From: an uncultured Sphingomonadaceae bacterium
Lineage (GTDB): Bacteria; Pseudomonadota; Alphaproteobacteria; Sphingomonadales; Sphingomonadaceae
Length of the DNA: 64,000 nt
Assembly: GCA_947497085.1 (NCBI GenBank)
Contig: CANMFE010000003.1
Location: forward strand, 200,001 to 264,000
Direction: 5' to 3'
A model generated the notes under the pieces. That model made no database searches and was not told the origin of the DNA. It saw only the letters and a program-made list of their open reading frames with translations. Both the position numbers and the translations under genes were made by a program. This document shows positions 8,518 through 16,434 of this stretch, piece after piece; within the stretch, counting starts at the first letter, position 1; each line of letters begins with the position of its first letter.

Positions 8518-10844
8518 GCCGCCTCGCGGATTTCGACCAGCGGCACCGACGGTATCTCACCTGCGGCAAAACTGGCGCTGTTTATTTCCAGCCGGTCGCT
8601 TGCAAACCGCACCGGCACATCAAACAGGAAACCCACCGTAATGACAGCGCCAATCTGAGGCGCGGCGGCAAAGGCAATTTCGCCCTGCTCCGTCAATGTC
8701 CAGCCTAACGTCTCGTCACCATCCACCGCCACACGGACACTGCCCGCGACCGGCCGGGTGATACGGCGTTGCTGCGGATCATCGTCACCATAGCTTTTTA
8801 CCAGGGGGAAAACCGACTGCGTGCCGTCGCCCACACCTATATTCTGGTCGAGCGCGGTCGGCTCTTTTGTGAGCGCATTGCTGCTGAAATCGAACGGGTC
8901 ACGGAAACGAAAGCCCCTTGCGGCACCCCGGCGTGCCCTGAAAAACGCCACTAGCGTGGCCAGATCATCTTCCGACCGGACACCAGGCCCGGCATCATAG
9001 CTGAGCCGGGCATCGGCCCATTTGCTGTTGCGCCGCTCATGCCCTGACAGTGTCGTCACCACGCTGGTCGAAAATTCAGGCGCCGCCGACGCTTCGCGCC
9101 CCAACGCAATCGGAAAGGAAACATCGTCAAATGCCTGCATTTGATCCTCCATATCGCTGCCAATGTTGAAATAGGTAAAACCATCACGCAGCACCTGTGG
9201 CAGCGCCCAGATAAAGGTGGCTGCTACCCCGCGTTGCCCTGCGCGCCGTGCTGATTTTTCGATACTGTGCCACTGGCGCGCATCGGCTGCATTCAGCACA
9301 AAGCCGGAAAAATAATGCTGTTCGTGGGCCGGATAGCCCAGCCGGTCCTGCATCAGGGTGAGCCCCCGCACCTGCTCCGCAAAACGCTCTTCCGTCACCC
9401 AGTCATAATCTTCAAGCTGCAGGATATCGAACGCTGGCCGCGCCCAACCAGCCGGCACATTGGCGCGGACCAGCTCCGGCGCTTCGCCATCCAGCACCGT
9501 GGGCAGGTACACAAGCAGCAACAGCTGCGTTTCCGCCGCGCCCGCTTCGCTGCGTACTGCATTCGCAAGAGCAGCGGTGGAAGATGCAAGCAGCGCCCCT
9601 GCCGCATCGAGCATCGCCTTTTGCCCACTATCCAGCGGTGCGCGCACATTCGGTATCGAAACCGATGCTGTGCCCAATGTCGCCACTGCGGCATTGTCAT
9701 ACAGGCAGATACGGCCATCATCCATGACCCACCACCATGGCTCGCCAATCTGGAATTTCACCGGCAGGCCTGCATCACGCAGTATAGCGGCAAAGGCCCT
9801 ACCCACCGCCTGCAGATAGCCCATCGCCTCCATATTGGCGGGAGAAAGCAGCGCAGAAGGTGGTACCCAGCCGGTCTGTGCGGGATCGCCATTTTCCGCG
9901 CGCTGTTTCCATGCATCAGGGCAATGCGCATCGAAAAGCTCATAGGAGAGCGAGAATATCAGGTCATGCCCCATTGCCTTTGCCCGAGCTGCGAAATCGG
10001 TATGCCAGCGCTGGCATGGCACGTTGAGCGCGCCGCCCTGTTCGTCCACCAGCAGCGCGCCGCCGCTGCCGGCAAGCCGCATATAGTGGCTCATGCCCAC
10101 ATAATGGTTGATATCGCCGCGATAACCGAGGCCCCGCACGCTGCGCAAAATCCGTTCGGGCGTCAAATTGAAACTGTCATCATAGGCGGTCGCCATGGAA
10201 AGGCCGTGCGGCGGCACAAGCACATCACCCATTTCCAGCATCGCATGATGGCCGTCACAGCGTATATCGCTAAGTTCGGCATAGCCTTCGGCCGGAACGC
10301 TGAATTGCGACGCGCTACCCGTATAGCCGGGCGGGGCCAGCGAGATAAACATACGGTCGATATCGCCGGCATATACCGGGTCGGCTTCGGACGGGTGCAG
10401 GAACCCGCCTGCCAGATCGCTGAAATTGATCGCGATATCGGCATCTTCAGGTGTCCCGCTGGCATAATTCCACAACCGCACGTACCAGCTGCGCGCATGG
10501 CCATTTTCATCGCGACCCTCGATTGTCAGGGTCGGGCCGTTAATCGCATCCAGCGGCATGATACCCTGCGACTTCCAATGGAATGACAGGCTGGTATGCC
10601 GGTAATCGCGGTGCGTCTCGTAAGCGAGCAGCGGATGGTCGAGCACATCCTCGCTGTCCCAGATCAACCCCGCCAAAGCGTCAGCATGATGAAATACGGC
10701 ATCAACGCGCAATGCATCCGGCGCAGTCGTCACCACCGACGCCATCATCGGACGCGGGAAATTGACAGTCCAGAAACGCGGATCGAAACGCTGGACAAAG
10801 TTGCGCTCTGCCACCGCATCGCGCGGTGCAAGCCAGTAGGGCAT
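8514..10844 (-). CDS. DUF2460 tail protein with a large N-terminal glycoside-hydrolase-like extension (gp12-like)
   Basis: Start placed at MPYWLAPRD, where AGGAG stands six bases upstream; an earlier in-frame ATG adds 15 residues without support. The 776-residue product has two parts. The last 205 or so residues (PIALGREASAAPEF, then ARRGAARGFRFRDPFDFSS) are the DUF2460 domain that alone makes up Rhodobacter gp12. The preceding 570 residues are an addition that reads like a jelly-roll plus TIM-barrel hydrolase: FQIGEPWWW and ILQLEDYDWV look like the strand-end acids of clan-A glycoside hydrolases. As the hub gene here lacks its TIM region, the enzymatic barrel seems carried by this protein instead. 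The enzymatic reading is an inference. Confidence 0.85.
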   Translation of the reverse strand: MPYWLAPRDAVAERNFVQRFDPRFWTVNFPRPMMASVVTTAPDALRVDAVFHHADALAGLIWDSEDVLDHPLLAYETHRDYRHTSLSFHWKSQGIMPLDAINGPTLTIEGRDENGHARSWYVRLWNYASGTPEDADIAINFSDLAGGFLHPSEADPVYAGDIDRMFISLAPPGYTGSASQFSVPAEGYAELSDIRCDGHHAMLEMGDVLVPPHGLSMATAYDDSFNLTPERILRSVRGLGYRGDINHYVGMSHYMRLAGSGGALLVDEQGGALNVPCQRWHTDFAARAKAMGHDLIFSLSYELFDAHCPDAWKQRAENGDPAQTGWVPPSALLSPANMEAMGYLQAVGRAFAAILRDAGLPVKFQIGEPWWWVMDDGRICLYDNAAVATLGTASVSIPNVRAPLDSGQKAMLDAAGALLASSTAALANAVRSEAGAAETQLLLLVYLPTVLDGEAPELVRANVPAGWARPAFDILQLEDYDWVTEERFAEQVRGLTLMQDRLGYPAHEQHYFSGFVLNAADARQWHSIEKSARRAGQRGVAATFIWALPQVLRDGFTYFNIGSDMEDQMQAFDDVSFPIALGREASAAPEFSTSVVTTLSGHERRNSKWADARLSYDAGPGVRSEDDLATLVAFFRARRGAARGFRFRDPFDFSSNALTKEPTALDQNIGVGDGTQSVFPLVKSYGDDDPQQRRITRPVAGSVRVAVDGDETLGWTLTEQGEIAFAAAPQIGAVITVGFLFDVPVRFASDRLEINSASFAAGEIPSVPLVEIREAA

Positions 10845-10898
10845 GGTTTTTCTCCTAGAGTGCAGCTCTCTCCGCCGGGGAGAAGGCAATGCGCAATG

Positions 10899-11486
10899 TC
10901 ATTCACTTACCGCCCGCCGGATGGCGCGGGCAATCTGGCGGCCCGATTGTTGCAGCGCCTGTGGTGCAGCATGTCCGCCAGCCTGTACGTTAATGGTCAT
11001 ATGGATATCACCCCCGCGTCCCGGCATGCCGGTTTCAACGCGCCCTGCCGAAGCCGGTACAAACAGTTCAGGGCCACGCTCACCCACCATGAAAGGCCGT
11101 CCGGGCGATACCGGCCCGCCAGTGGCCCGCCCCGGCGAACCGAATAGCGAGCCCAAAAGGTTAAAGAGAATGCCAAAATCACCTACCCCGCCGCCCAGAC
11201 CACCGCCACTTTGCACGCTGCCCAAACCCAGCGAATTGAGGCCGCTTTGCACGGCAGCGGCGGTAATGTCATTCATCACGGCCAGCGCCACGCGGCGCAG
11301 GTCTTCAAAGCCGAAAGAGCCGCGCTTGAGTGCGCCCAGCAGCGCTGTCTCCATGCGCCGTCCCGCACTTTCAAACCCTGCGGCCAATGGCCCTTCGGCC
11401 TGCGCCCGCATATCGGCAATGTCTTTTGCAAAACCCTGCGTATCGCCGCGCACCTGCACGACGAGCGTTTCAATATCTTCATCCAT
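10899..11486 (-). CDS. Short tail tape measure protein (RcGTA gp11-like)
   Basis: A 195-residue protein, close to the size of the R. capsulatus gp11 tape measure, which sets a short tail. N-terminal helix with DIETLVVQVRGDTQGFAKDIADM, alanine-rich amphipathic helices, a Gly-rich stretch (GGGLGGGVGDFG), then the sequence GERGPELFVPASAGRV that closes many tail-length proteins in this family, and a C-terminal basic helix. It overlaps gp10.1 by eight bases. The 54 bases between it and gp12 hold only the gp12 ribosome-binding site. Confidence 0.88.
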   Translation of the reverse strand: MDEDIETLVVQVRGDTQGFAKDIADMRAQAEGPLAAGFESAGRRMETALLGALKRGSFGFEDLRRVALAVMNDITAAAVQSGLNSLGLGSVQSGGGLGGGVGDFGILFNLLGSLFGSPGRATGGPVSPGRPFMVGERGPELFVPASAGRVETGMPGRGGDIHMTINVQAGGHAAPQALQQSGRQIARAIRRAVSE

Positions 11487-11679
11487 CGGGGAATGTCTCC
11501 ATCAGTTTTTCAAGCGTGCCGCGCGAAGGGGCATGTGCGCCGTCACCAGGTGATAGCGCCGCCAATATGCCAGCCAGCTCCTGCGGCGTAGCCGACCAGA
11601 ATTCATCCGGCCGCCAGCCGAGCAGTAATGCAGCATGGCCGGTGAGACGGGCAGCGGCGGTGGTAAAAGTTTCGGACAT
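11479..11679 (-). CDS. Small tail assembly chaperone (gp10.1, rcc01693-like)
   Basis: A 66-residue protein of the phage conserved family represented by rcc01693 in the RcGTA cluster. Diagnostic text: LLGWRPDEFWSATPQELAGIL. By position (between gp10 and the tape measure) it is a tail chaperone component; in related phages this slot is often expressed by frameshift from gp10, but here it has its own ATG and lies about 190 bases from gp10, with a palindromic repeat between them, so a frameshift is excluded. Confidence 0.88.
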   Translation of the reverse strand: MSETFTTAAARLTGHAALLLGWRPDEFWSATPQELAGILAALSPGDGAHAPSRGTLEKLMETFPDG

Positions 11680-11697
11680 GGTGAATCCGCTCTCGAT

Positions 11698-11855
11698 CCC
11701 TCTCCCTTGAGGGAGAGGATATGAAGACTTACCAGCTTGCTGGTTAGTCGGAATTGGTGAGGGTGTAGGTGTTATATGTGGCGTTTAACCCCCTCACCCA
11801 CTGCGACTAGGCAACAAGTTGCCAAGTCTCGTTGCCCTCTCCCTTAAGGGAGAGG
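11698..11855. repeat. Palindromic intergenic repeat between gp10 and gp10.1
   Basis: A 158-bp element framed by two near-identical 21-base palindromes, CCCTCTCCCTTGAGGGAGAG at the left and CCCTCTCCCTTAAGGGAGAG at the right. Inside are a second inverted pair (GGTGAGGGTG and CCCCTCACCC) and short hairpins. This is the architecture of a MITE-like or REP-like element. It separates two genes that are adjacent in RcGTA. Confidence 0.8.
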
Positions 11856-11870
11856 AATTGCGTGGCAGGC

Positions 11871-12185
11871 TTAATTCACAGTCCCCTGCAAAACCTGCCT
11901 GAGTAATATCTTCAATTGCGGCGTGAAAGCGGCCAGCCCCTGTGCGGCAATCGCCTCGCCGACCATATCGCGGGTCAGCGCATCGGGACGGCCCGAAATA
12001 CAGTGCCAAAACAGCGCGGCCATTTCAGCCAGTTTGAGTTCACCCGCCGCCGCTCGCTCAACCAGCGCGAACAGCGCACCCAACTCTTCCTCTGCCGCAA
12101 CCAGCGCCGCAAATGTGGGGCGCAGTAGATAGCTTTTATCACCAACGGAAATCGCCGCCTCGCCGCGCTGCGCATTGGGGGTCAT
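11871..12185 (-). CDS. GTA gp10-like tail chaperone (DUF3356/TAC family)
   Basis: A 104-residue protein of the GTA gp10 family. It starts with MTPNAQRGEAAISVGDKSYLLRPTF, and continues with the helical FAALVAAEEELGALFALVERAA and a C-terminal helix ending QLKILLRQVLQG, the family pattern. Start codon overlaps the stop of the major tail gene by four bases (ATGA), showing coupling. The expected role is chaperoning the tape measure during tail assembly. Confidence 0.9.
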   Translation of the reverse strand: MTPNAQRGEAAISVGDKSYLLRPTFAALVAAEEELGALFALVERAAAGELKLAEMAALFWHCISGRPDALTRDMVGEAIAAQGLAAFTPQLKILLRQVLQGTVN

Positions 12186-12589
12186 AATGTCACCACCGCG
12201 CCGGAGCTTTCCAGCGTCACTGTGTACGTCCGCTCACCGTTGAAATCCCCACTATAGTCGAGCCGGCTCACCAGGAAACGGCCCTGCATCCGCTCACCGC
12301 TTTCAAAGCTCAGTTCATAATCATCGAGCACGCCATTCAATGTGTTACCGCGCATCCGCGTTTCAGCGTCCGACCCCATGAAAATACCCGCCGCCGATAC
12401 CGATACCGAACGCACGCCCGCGCCCGATAGCAATTCGCGCCAGCCGCCGCTTTCCTTGTGCGTGATGACGACCGGGTCGCCATTGATTGACATCTGCGTC
12501 GTACGCAGGCCTGCGACTGTCGCATAGGCGGGCGGATCTCCGCCATCGCCGATTTTAAGGAGGAAGGCGCTGCCTTTTTCTGCTGTCAT
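12182..12589 (-). CDS. Major tail tube protein (RcGTA gp9-like, TP901-1 family)
   Basis: Start placed at MTAEKGSAFLLKIGDGG (AAGGA nine bases upstream) rather than an in-frame ATG 33 bases earlier. The 135-residue product nearly equals RcGTA gp9 in length and has the TP901-1 major-tail signature: GLRTTQMSINGDPVVITHKESGGWRE near the start and the end stretch RFLVSRLDYSGDFNGERTYTVTLESSG. Should polymerise into the tail tube. Fourteen bases after gp8. Confidence 0.93.
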   Translation of the reverse strand: MTAEKGSAFLLKIGDGGDPPAYATVAGLRTTQMSINGDPVVITHKESGGWRELLSGAGVRSVSVSAAGIFMGSDAETRMRGNTLNGVLDDYELSFESGERMQGRFLVSRLDYSGDFNGERTYTVTLESSGAVVTL

Positions 12590-12602
12590 GAATTCAGTTC
12601 CT

Positions 12603-13028
12603 TTATTCTGGTTGTGTTGCAATTATCCGCAGCCGGTAATCCATTGCCGCCTGCCATAACGGGCCATGGGCGGTGTCACCGCGTGCAGGCGGCGCAAGCG
12701 TGCGTGTGCCCAGCGGGACCAGCGTCACCAGCTGCCACCCGCCCACAAATGAAGGCCGCCCGGCAAGCGCGCGATGTGCGGCATCTATCAAGGCATGCAG
12801 CGGCTCCGGTGTGTCACCCTGCACCGCCAGCGCCAATGACAGGCGCAGCTCATGCCCGCTGCGGTCCTTGACGCTCCAATCGCGGATGCGCAGCGGTTCA
12901 ACAATGACATAGGGCGCACTGGGCAACCGGGCCGAACGGCGGCCCACATGGTTGGCAAGAGCCGCAACGCCGTGGCTCTGCGCAAGAGCATCAACCAGTG
13001 CCGTTTCAATATCGGTAAAAAATGTCAT
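12603..13028 (-). CDS. Tail terminator (RcGTA gp8-like, DUF3168)
   Basis: A 141-residue DUF3168 protein that caps the tail tube at the head-proximal end. Signatures: YVIVEPLRIRDWSVKDRSGHELRLSLALAVQGD and the C-terminal WQAAMDYRLRIIA strand. Start overlaps the preceding small gene by four bases (ATGA). Confidence 0.92.
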   Translation of the reverse strand: MTFFTDIETALVDALAQSHGVAALANHVGRRSARLPSAPYVIVEPLRIRDWSVKDRSGHELRLSLALAVQGDTPEPLHALIDAAHRALAGRPSFVGGWQLVTLVPLGTRTLAPPARGDTAHGPLWQAAMDYRLRIIATQPE

Positions 13029-13261
13029 CGCATATGCCCTTTCCTATCGCGCAGCGCGGGATCTTCGACCCAGCGCCGCCTGAGGCTGCGTGCCGAAACA
13101 CGCACTTCATCGCCCGCCTCGTACACGTCCAGCGTTGCATCATGCGCACGAAAACCGTCCGCCAACTGCGTCGTAAGTCGTCCGGCGGCATTATCCGCGA
13201 TTTTACGGGCGCGCAGGCGCAGGCTTTGCGCAAGTGGGCCTGTTTCAATTTTCACATCCAT
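13025..13261 (-). CDS. Small protein in the gp7 (stopper) position, family not recognised
   Basis: A 78-residue product starting MDVKIETGPLAQSLRLRARKI, chosen for the GAGGA eight bases upstream of the ATG. It sits exactly where RcGTA has gp7, the head-completion stopper of about 110 residues, but it does not look like that SPP1 gp16-type fold: it is shorter, basic and helix-rich, with RRRWVEDPAL near the end. It overlaps gp8 and follows gp6 by eleven bases, so it is clearly part of the operon. It may be a diverged minor tail or connector protein; no function can be assigned from sequence. Confidence 0.7.
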   Translation of the reverse strand: MDVKIETGPLAQSLRLRARKIADNAAGRLTTQLADGFRAHDATLDVYEAGDEVRVSARSLRRRWVEDPALRDRKGHMR

Positions 13262-13272
13262 CGCCCGTATCC

Positions 13273-13818
13273 TCAGCACAGCCGCATACGGCGGTGCGGT
13301 TGCCACAATGCCGTGACCGCCGCTGGGACAGCGCCATGCGCCTGCGCGCCATTTTCATGGTAAAGATGCTCCACCAACCGGATAATGCCGTGCCGGACTG
13401 TTTCCGGCAGGTCCGCTTGCGCCGCTGCCCTGCCCGCCACATAGGAGGCTCGCACACGCCCGGCAGACCCCGGCCGAAGCACGCGGATCCAGCCCGTGCC
13501 ATCTGCATCAATATCCATGGCATAGGCATCTGCCGCCAGCGCGAAAGCCGCACCTTCGGCGGGAAGGCCTTGCACCCCCTCAATCATCTGCACCGGCACC
13601 AGCGGCAGTTTCTGCCACGCGCTACTGACCGGCAATATCGCGGTGCAGGCACGCTGCATCAGCGCCTCACCCAGAAACGCTTCACATAGAGCGCTCGCCG
13701 TGCGGACAAGCCCCGTGACCAACGCATCATCCTCGCTCTGGCTAAGCCGCAGATGCGCCTTCATTTCCGCCAGCGAAACCGGCAGCTTGCCTTTATCCAT
13801 CATATGACTATCCGGCAT
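13273..13818 (-). CDS. Head-tail connector adaptor (RcGTA gp6-like)
   Basis: A 181-residue phage gp6-like head-tail connector protein, which binds the portal and extends the neck. Typical text: VSLAEMKAHLRLSQSEDDALVTGLVRTA at the N-terminus, the mid-domain DGTGWIRVLRPGSAGRVRASYVAG, and PETVRHGIIRLVEHLYHENG in the last helix. The start shares one base with the stop of the adaptor gene (TGATG); a second ATG 15 bases inside is also possible. Confidence 0.88.
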   Translation of the reverse strand: MPDSHMMDKGKLPVSLAEMKAHLRLSQSEDDALVTGLVRTASALCEAFLGEALMQRACTAILPVSSAWQKLPLVPVQMIEGVQGLPAEGAAFALAADAYAMDIDADGTGWIRVLRPGSAGRVRASYVAGRAAAQADLPETVRHGIIRLVEHLYHENGAQAHGAVPAAVTALWQPHRRMRLC

Positions 13819-14099
13819 CAGCGTTCCTCCACCCGAATGGTGACGCTGCGCTCGTCAATCACGCCGTCAGACAGGATTACGCGGTTGGTGAGGACATAGC
13901 TGCGTCCAGGCAATCCATCCGCCACTACCGCCAGCGCGCGGGTCAGGTCATGGCTGTTTTCAACCAGCACCAGCCCGCCTTCTTCGGCGGGCGTGACATT
14001 CCAGTCGCTGGCAGTGATGACCTGTCCATCCAGATATCCGGCGGACCAGTCCATCGCATAATCCAGGCGTGCGCCCGGGTCCTTGAGGTAAAGGCTCAT
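13818..14099 (-). CDS. Phage fibre-adaptor-like protein
   Basis: Start at MSLYLKDPGARLDYAMDW (AAAGGA seven bases upstream); the in-frame ATG 27 bases earlier is ignored. The 93-residue beta-sandwich-like protein resembles the small proteins that join fibres to phage particles, with the diagnostic KDPGARLDYAMDWSAGYLDG opening, ASDWNVTP, and YVLTNRVILSDGVIDERSVTIRVEE. It lies directly downstream of the fibre gene and overlaps gp6. RcGTA has no counterpart here. The adaptor role rests on family resemblance and neighbourhood. Confidence 0.65.
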   Translation of the reverse strand: MSLYLKDPGARLDYAMDWSAGYLDGQVITASDWNVTPAEEGGLVLVENSHDLTRALAVVADGLPGRSYVLTNRVILSDGVIDERSVTIRVEER

Positions 14100-14122
14100 G
14101 GGAAATTCCTTTGTTAGTGAAT

Positions 14123-14245
14123 TCACGGACGCGTCGCGCGCGTGTCCTTGGCCCGGCGGTCAGGCGCGTCCTGACGCCGCGATTGTGTATCTTTGGTCAG
14201 CAGCGCGGCAATGGCGGCAGACGCGACCGGTTCTCCCTGCAGCAT
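14123..14245 (-). CDS. Possible 40-residue protein coupled to the fibre gene
   Basis: A 40-codon frame whose ATG shares one base with the fibre stop codon (TGATG), a classic reinitiation arrangement. The product starts MLQGEPVASAAIAALLTKD and has a strongly basic C-terminal half (RRQDAPDRRAKDTRATRP). It stops 23 bases before the adaptor ATG. The evidence for it being real is the coupling, the GC-rich third positions and the fact that it fills an otherwise empty gap in a tightly packed operon. No family recognised. Confidence 0.4.
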   Translation of the reverse strand: MLQGEPVASAAIAALLTKDTQSRRQDAPDRRAKDTRATRP

Positions 14246-15132
14246 CACCGTTCCGCCGCAAAGCTGATGCCCGACAGGCTGACCCAGCTGGCCGGGCCGC
14301 TTTGCAGCACGACATCACCATTGCTGCGCACATAGACACCAACATTGGTGCCGCCGCTGCGACATGCAAAATAATGCTGCAAGCCCGGCCGGAAACCCGG
14401 CGGCAGCGAGAAAAACACGCTGTTATTGGTGTCCTGCCCGCCCGCAATTGTGCCCGACAGATGCACCCGTCCCGACGGGTCACGCATATAATGCGGGTCG
14501 GCGGTAAAACTGGCATGGGGTGCCCAGCCATTGATGAGCGTGGGCGCATATTGCACGCCGTCCCACAGGCTCCAGCCACTGGCCGTCATATGCCGCATCG
14601 CCTGTCGCTGCGCGCCATATGACGTGGTGCCGATATTGCGCTGATACCCGCTGTCATCACTGTGGCGCAGCGTCGCGACCTGCCCTGCAAACGGAAAGCC
14701 GCTGCCCGCCGTCTCCACCGAAAGCCCCAGCGGATAGTCCGCCGGCAAATCAGCCACATCACGCACAGCGCCCAAAATAACGGCCGATCCGGGTTCGGGC
14801 ACATATTCGGCGGCCTGCTGCGCAGTGAACCAGTCCGCCGCAACGGTCAGCGCGGCAGTTTTCAAACCGCCGGAAAAATTGACTGCCGCGCCATCATGGG
14901 ACGAAGCCAGCGGGCTGCGCACCAGACGCCCCGCGCCATCAATACTGCCCATGCCCGTTTCCCATTCATCCGGGTGGGACACGCCGGTAATGACATAGTG
15001 AAACTGCGCGCCCGACGGCACCACAGCCTCGAACCTGCGGTAGCCCGGCACCGCGCCTTCCAGCGCCAGCGCTCCTGTGCCAGACGCGAAGCTGCGTTCC
15101 CGCACCAAATCGGCGAAGAATAGATCGGTCAT
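14245..15132 (-). CDS. Fibre-like protein inserted in the GTA head region
   Basis: A 295-residue protein without counterpart in the RcGTA head-tail cluster. The N-terminal part (MTDLFFADLVRERSFASGTG, VPSGAQFHYVITG, WETGMGSIDGAGRLVRSPLASS) is the start of many sphingomonad phage fibre proteins and may attach to the particle. The C-terminal half is a beta-rich region (MRDPSGRVHLSGTIAGG, FFSLPPGFRPG, YVRSNGDVVLQSG) typical of a fibre tip, similar in style to domains that follow trimeric stalks. Good Shine-Dalgarno (AGGA, eight bases). It is divergent from the plus-strand secreted protein gene only about 35 bases away, so its promoter must be very compact or lie inside that gene. Confidence 0.75.
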   Translation of the reverse strand: MTDLFFADLVRERSFASGTGALALEGAVPGYRRFEAVVPSGAQFHYVITGVSHPDEWETGMGSIDGAGRLVRSPLASSHDGAAVNFSGGLKTAALTVAADWFTAQQAAEYVPEPGSAVILGAVRDVADLPADYPLGLSVETAGSGFPFAGQVATLRHSDDSGYQRNIGTTSYGAQRQAMRHMTASGWSLWDGVQYAPTLINGWAPHASFTADPHYMRDPSGRVHLSGTIAGGQDTNNSVFFSLPPGFRPGLQHYFACRSGGTNVGVYVRSNGDVVLQSGPASWVSLSGISFAAER

Positions 15133-15167
15133 TTTTACATTCCTGATTAAGAGGATTGGTTGACAAT

Positions 15168-16430
15168 ATGGATCTGTTCAAACAGACTCCGGTCATGAAA
15201 AAACTGTTATTATTGATACCTGCCCTGTCACTGGCGTTCACGGCTCCCGCACAGGCAGAGACACAGCGTGACGGAACACTTGCCAGCGCAGAGGAAATTG
15301 CCAAAAACCGGGAAGAGTTCGACAAAATCCTGTTTGACATGTTCGGCTTGAACGTCAGGGGTAAAACCATTGCCGAACGCAAGCGCGGCAATATGTCCAC
15401 ATGCGGTGAGAACAGTTTCAAGGCGATTGGCAAGGCATCCAAAACCTGCTGGCCGGTATTAAAGGCATTGCAGGATTTCCAGAACACACTTGAAGATGCA
15501 GGCCTGTACCTAGAGCACAAGGCCTGGCGCGAAGGTGACGGCAGGGCCCAGCAGGAAAGGCTGCTCAGCGAGTTCCAGGCGCTGACCGGACGTTATAGCA
15601 GCCGTGAATGGCCCGCTTATGACGTTGTCCTTGCCTTTACCCATTTTTCCAGCGCCATGCTGTACATGGAATGGGAAGATTACCCATCCGCGCTTGAGCA
15701 GCTTGACCTGAATGAGCAGGTCATCAGGACCAGCAAAATCGACGATCCGCAATTCACGGTCGGGCACCTCACATATTTCCGTGAGAAAATAACCGAGAAG
15801 ATGCAGGAATCCGAAAGCGACAGCAACGCGGACCAGGGTGACACAGCCGCGGCCGATGCCGCTGAAGCGGCGGAACCCGCAGTGCAGGACGGTGACGATA
15901 GATGGATATCAGACCTGTTACAAAGGGATTTCAGGACAGTCCGTATACCCCCTGCAAAACAGTCTGACCTCAGTGCCTGTGGCGGCACCGACAGGGAAGA
16001 CATATTGCTGGCAATAGAAAACTGCCAGCCGGTGCTGGAGCTATACCGGAATATGATACCGCTGATGCGCCATTATAAGCAATATAGAGACCTTGGCGAT
16101 GACCAGAGGCGCGCATCCGTACAACTGCACAGCAATATCACCCGTGAAGCCGAAAAGCTTGGCAAGCTGGCAGAGGCGCGGACATATCCTGCATATGATA
16201 TTCTTTTGTTTATGAGTTACATGACACAAACAATAGAGCCGGCATATGCTGACGACAAGCTAGCCGCCGCGATTGCATTTTACGAAGCCCAGAAAACCGT
16301 TGAGACCAGCGCCATCTCCGATCCGGGCTTTCGCGGCCTTCCTGCCAAGCTGTTAGGGCAGTTGGAAAGGTTTGAGCAGCGCGAAATGGAGCATCGCCAG
16401 CAATCGGAAGAAGAACGGGCCGGCGAATAA
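15168..16430 (+). CDS. Secreted protein with a duplicated domain, unknown function
   Basis: The only plus-strand gene within the GTA cluster. A signal peptide (KKLLLLIPALSLAFTAPAQA) starts the protein; ATG 15168 follows a GAGGA, but ATG 15195 gives a more standard signal, so the start is uncertain. The mature part has two copies of a helical module of about 140 residues, separated by a disordered acidic/alanine linker (DSNADQGDTAAADAAEAAEP). Matching landmarks: a Cys followed by a second Cys (TCGEN...TCWPVL and SACGGT...NCQPVL), then REWPAYDVVLAFTHF versus RTYPAYDILLFMSYM, and TSKIDDPQF versus TSAISDPGF. I do not recognise the family. Its orientation and compact divergent border with the fibre gene suggest later insertion. 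Confidence 0.8.
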   Translation: MDLFKQTPVMKKLLLLIPALSLAFTAPAQAETQRDGTLASAEEIAKNREEFDKILFDMFGLNVRGKTIAERKRGNMSTCGENSFKAIGKASKTCWPVLKALQDFQNTLEDAGLYLEHKAWREGDGRAQQERLLSEFQALTGRYSSREWPAYDVVLAFTHFSSAMLYMEWEDYPSALEQLDLNEQVIRTSKIDDPQFTVGHLTYFREKITEKMQESESDSNADQGDTAAADAAEAAEPAVQDGDDRWISDLLQRDFRTVRIPPAKQSDLSACGGTDREDILLAIENCQPVLELYRNMIPLMRHYKQYRDLGDDQRRASVQLHSNITREAEKLGKLAEARTYPAYDILLFMSYMTQTIEPAYADDKLAAAIAFYEAQKTVETSAISDPGFRGLPAKLLGQLERFEQREMEHRQQSEEERAGE

Positions 16431-16434
16431 ACGC

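Noticed and set aside
9267..10586. 439-codon plus-strand frame
   Set aside because: It lies entirely inside the minus-strand DUF2460 gene; rich in Arg, His and Cys and without any family pattern, so a GC-driven shadow.
11698..11855. CRISPR-like array from the repeated CTCTCCC palindromes
   Set aside because: Only two copies, palindromic and about 117 bases apart; no series of spacers and no cas genes.
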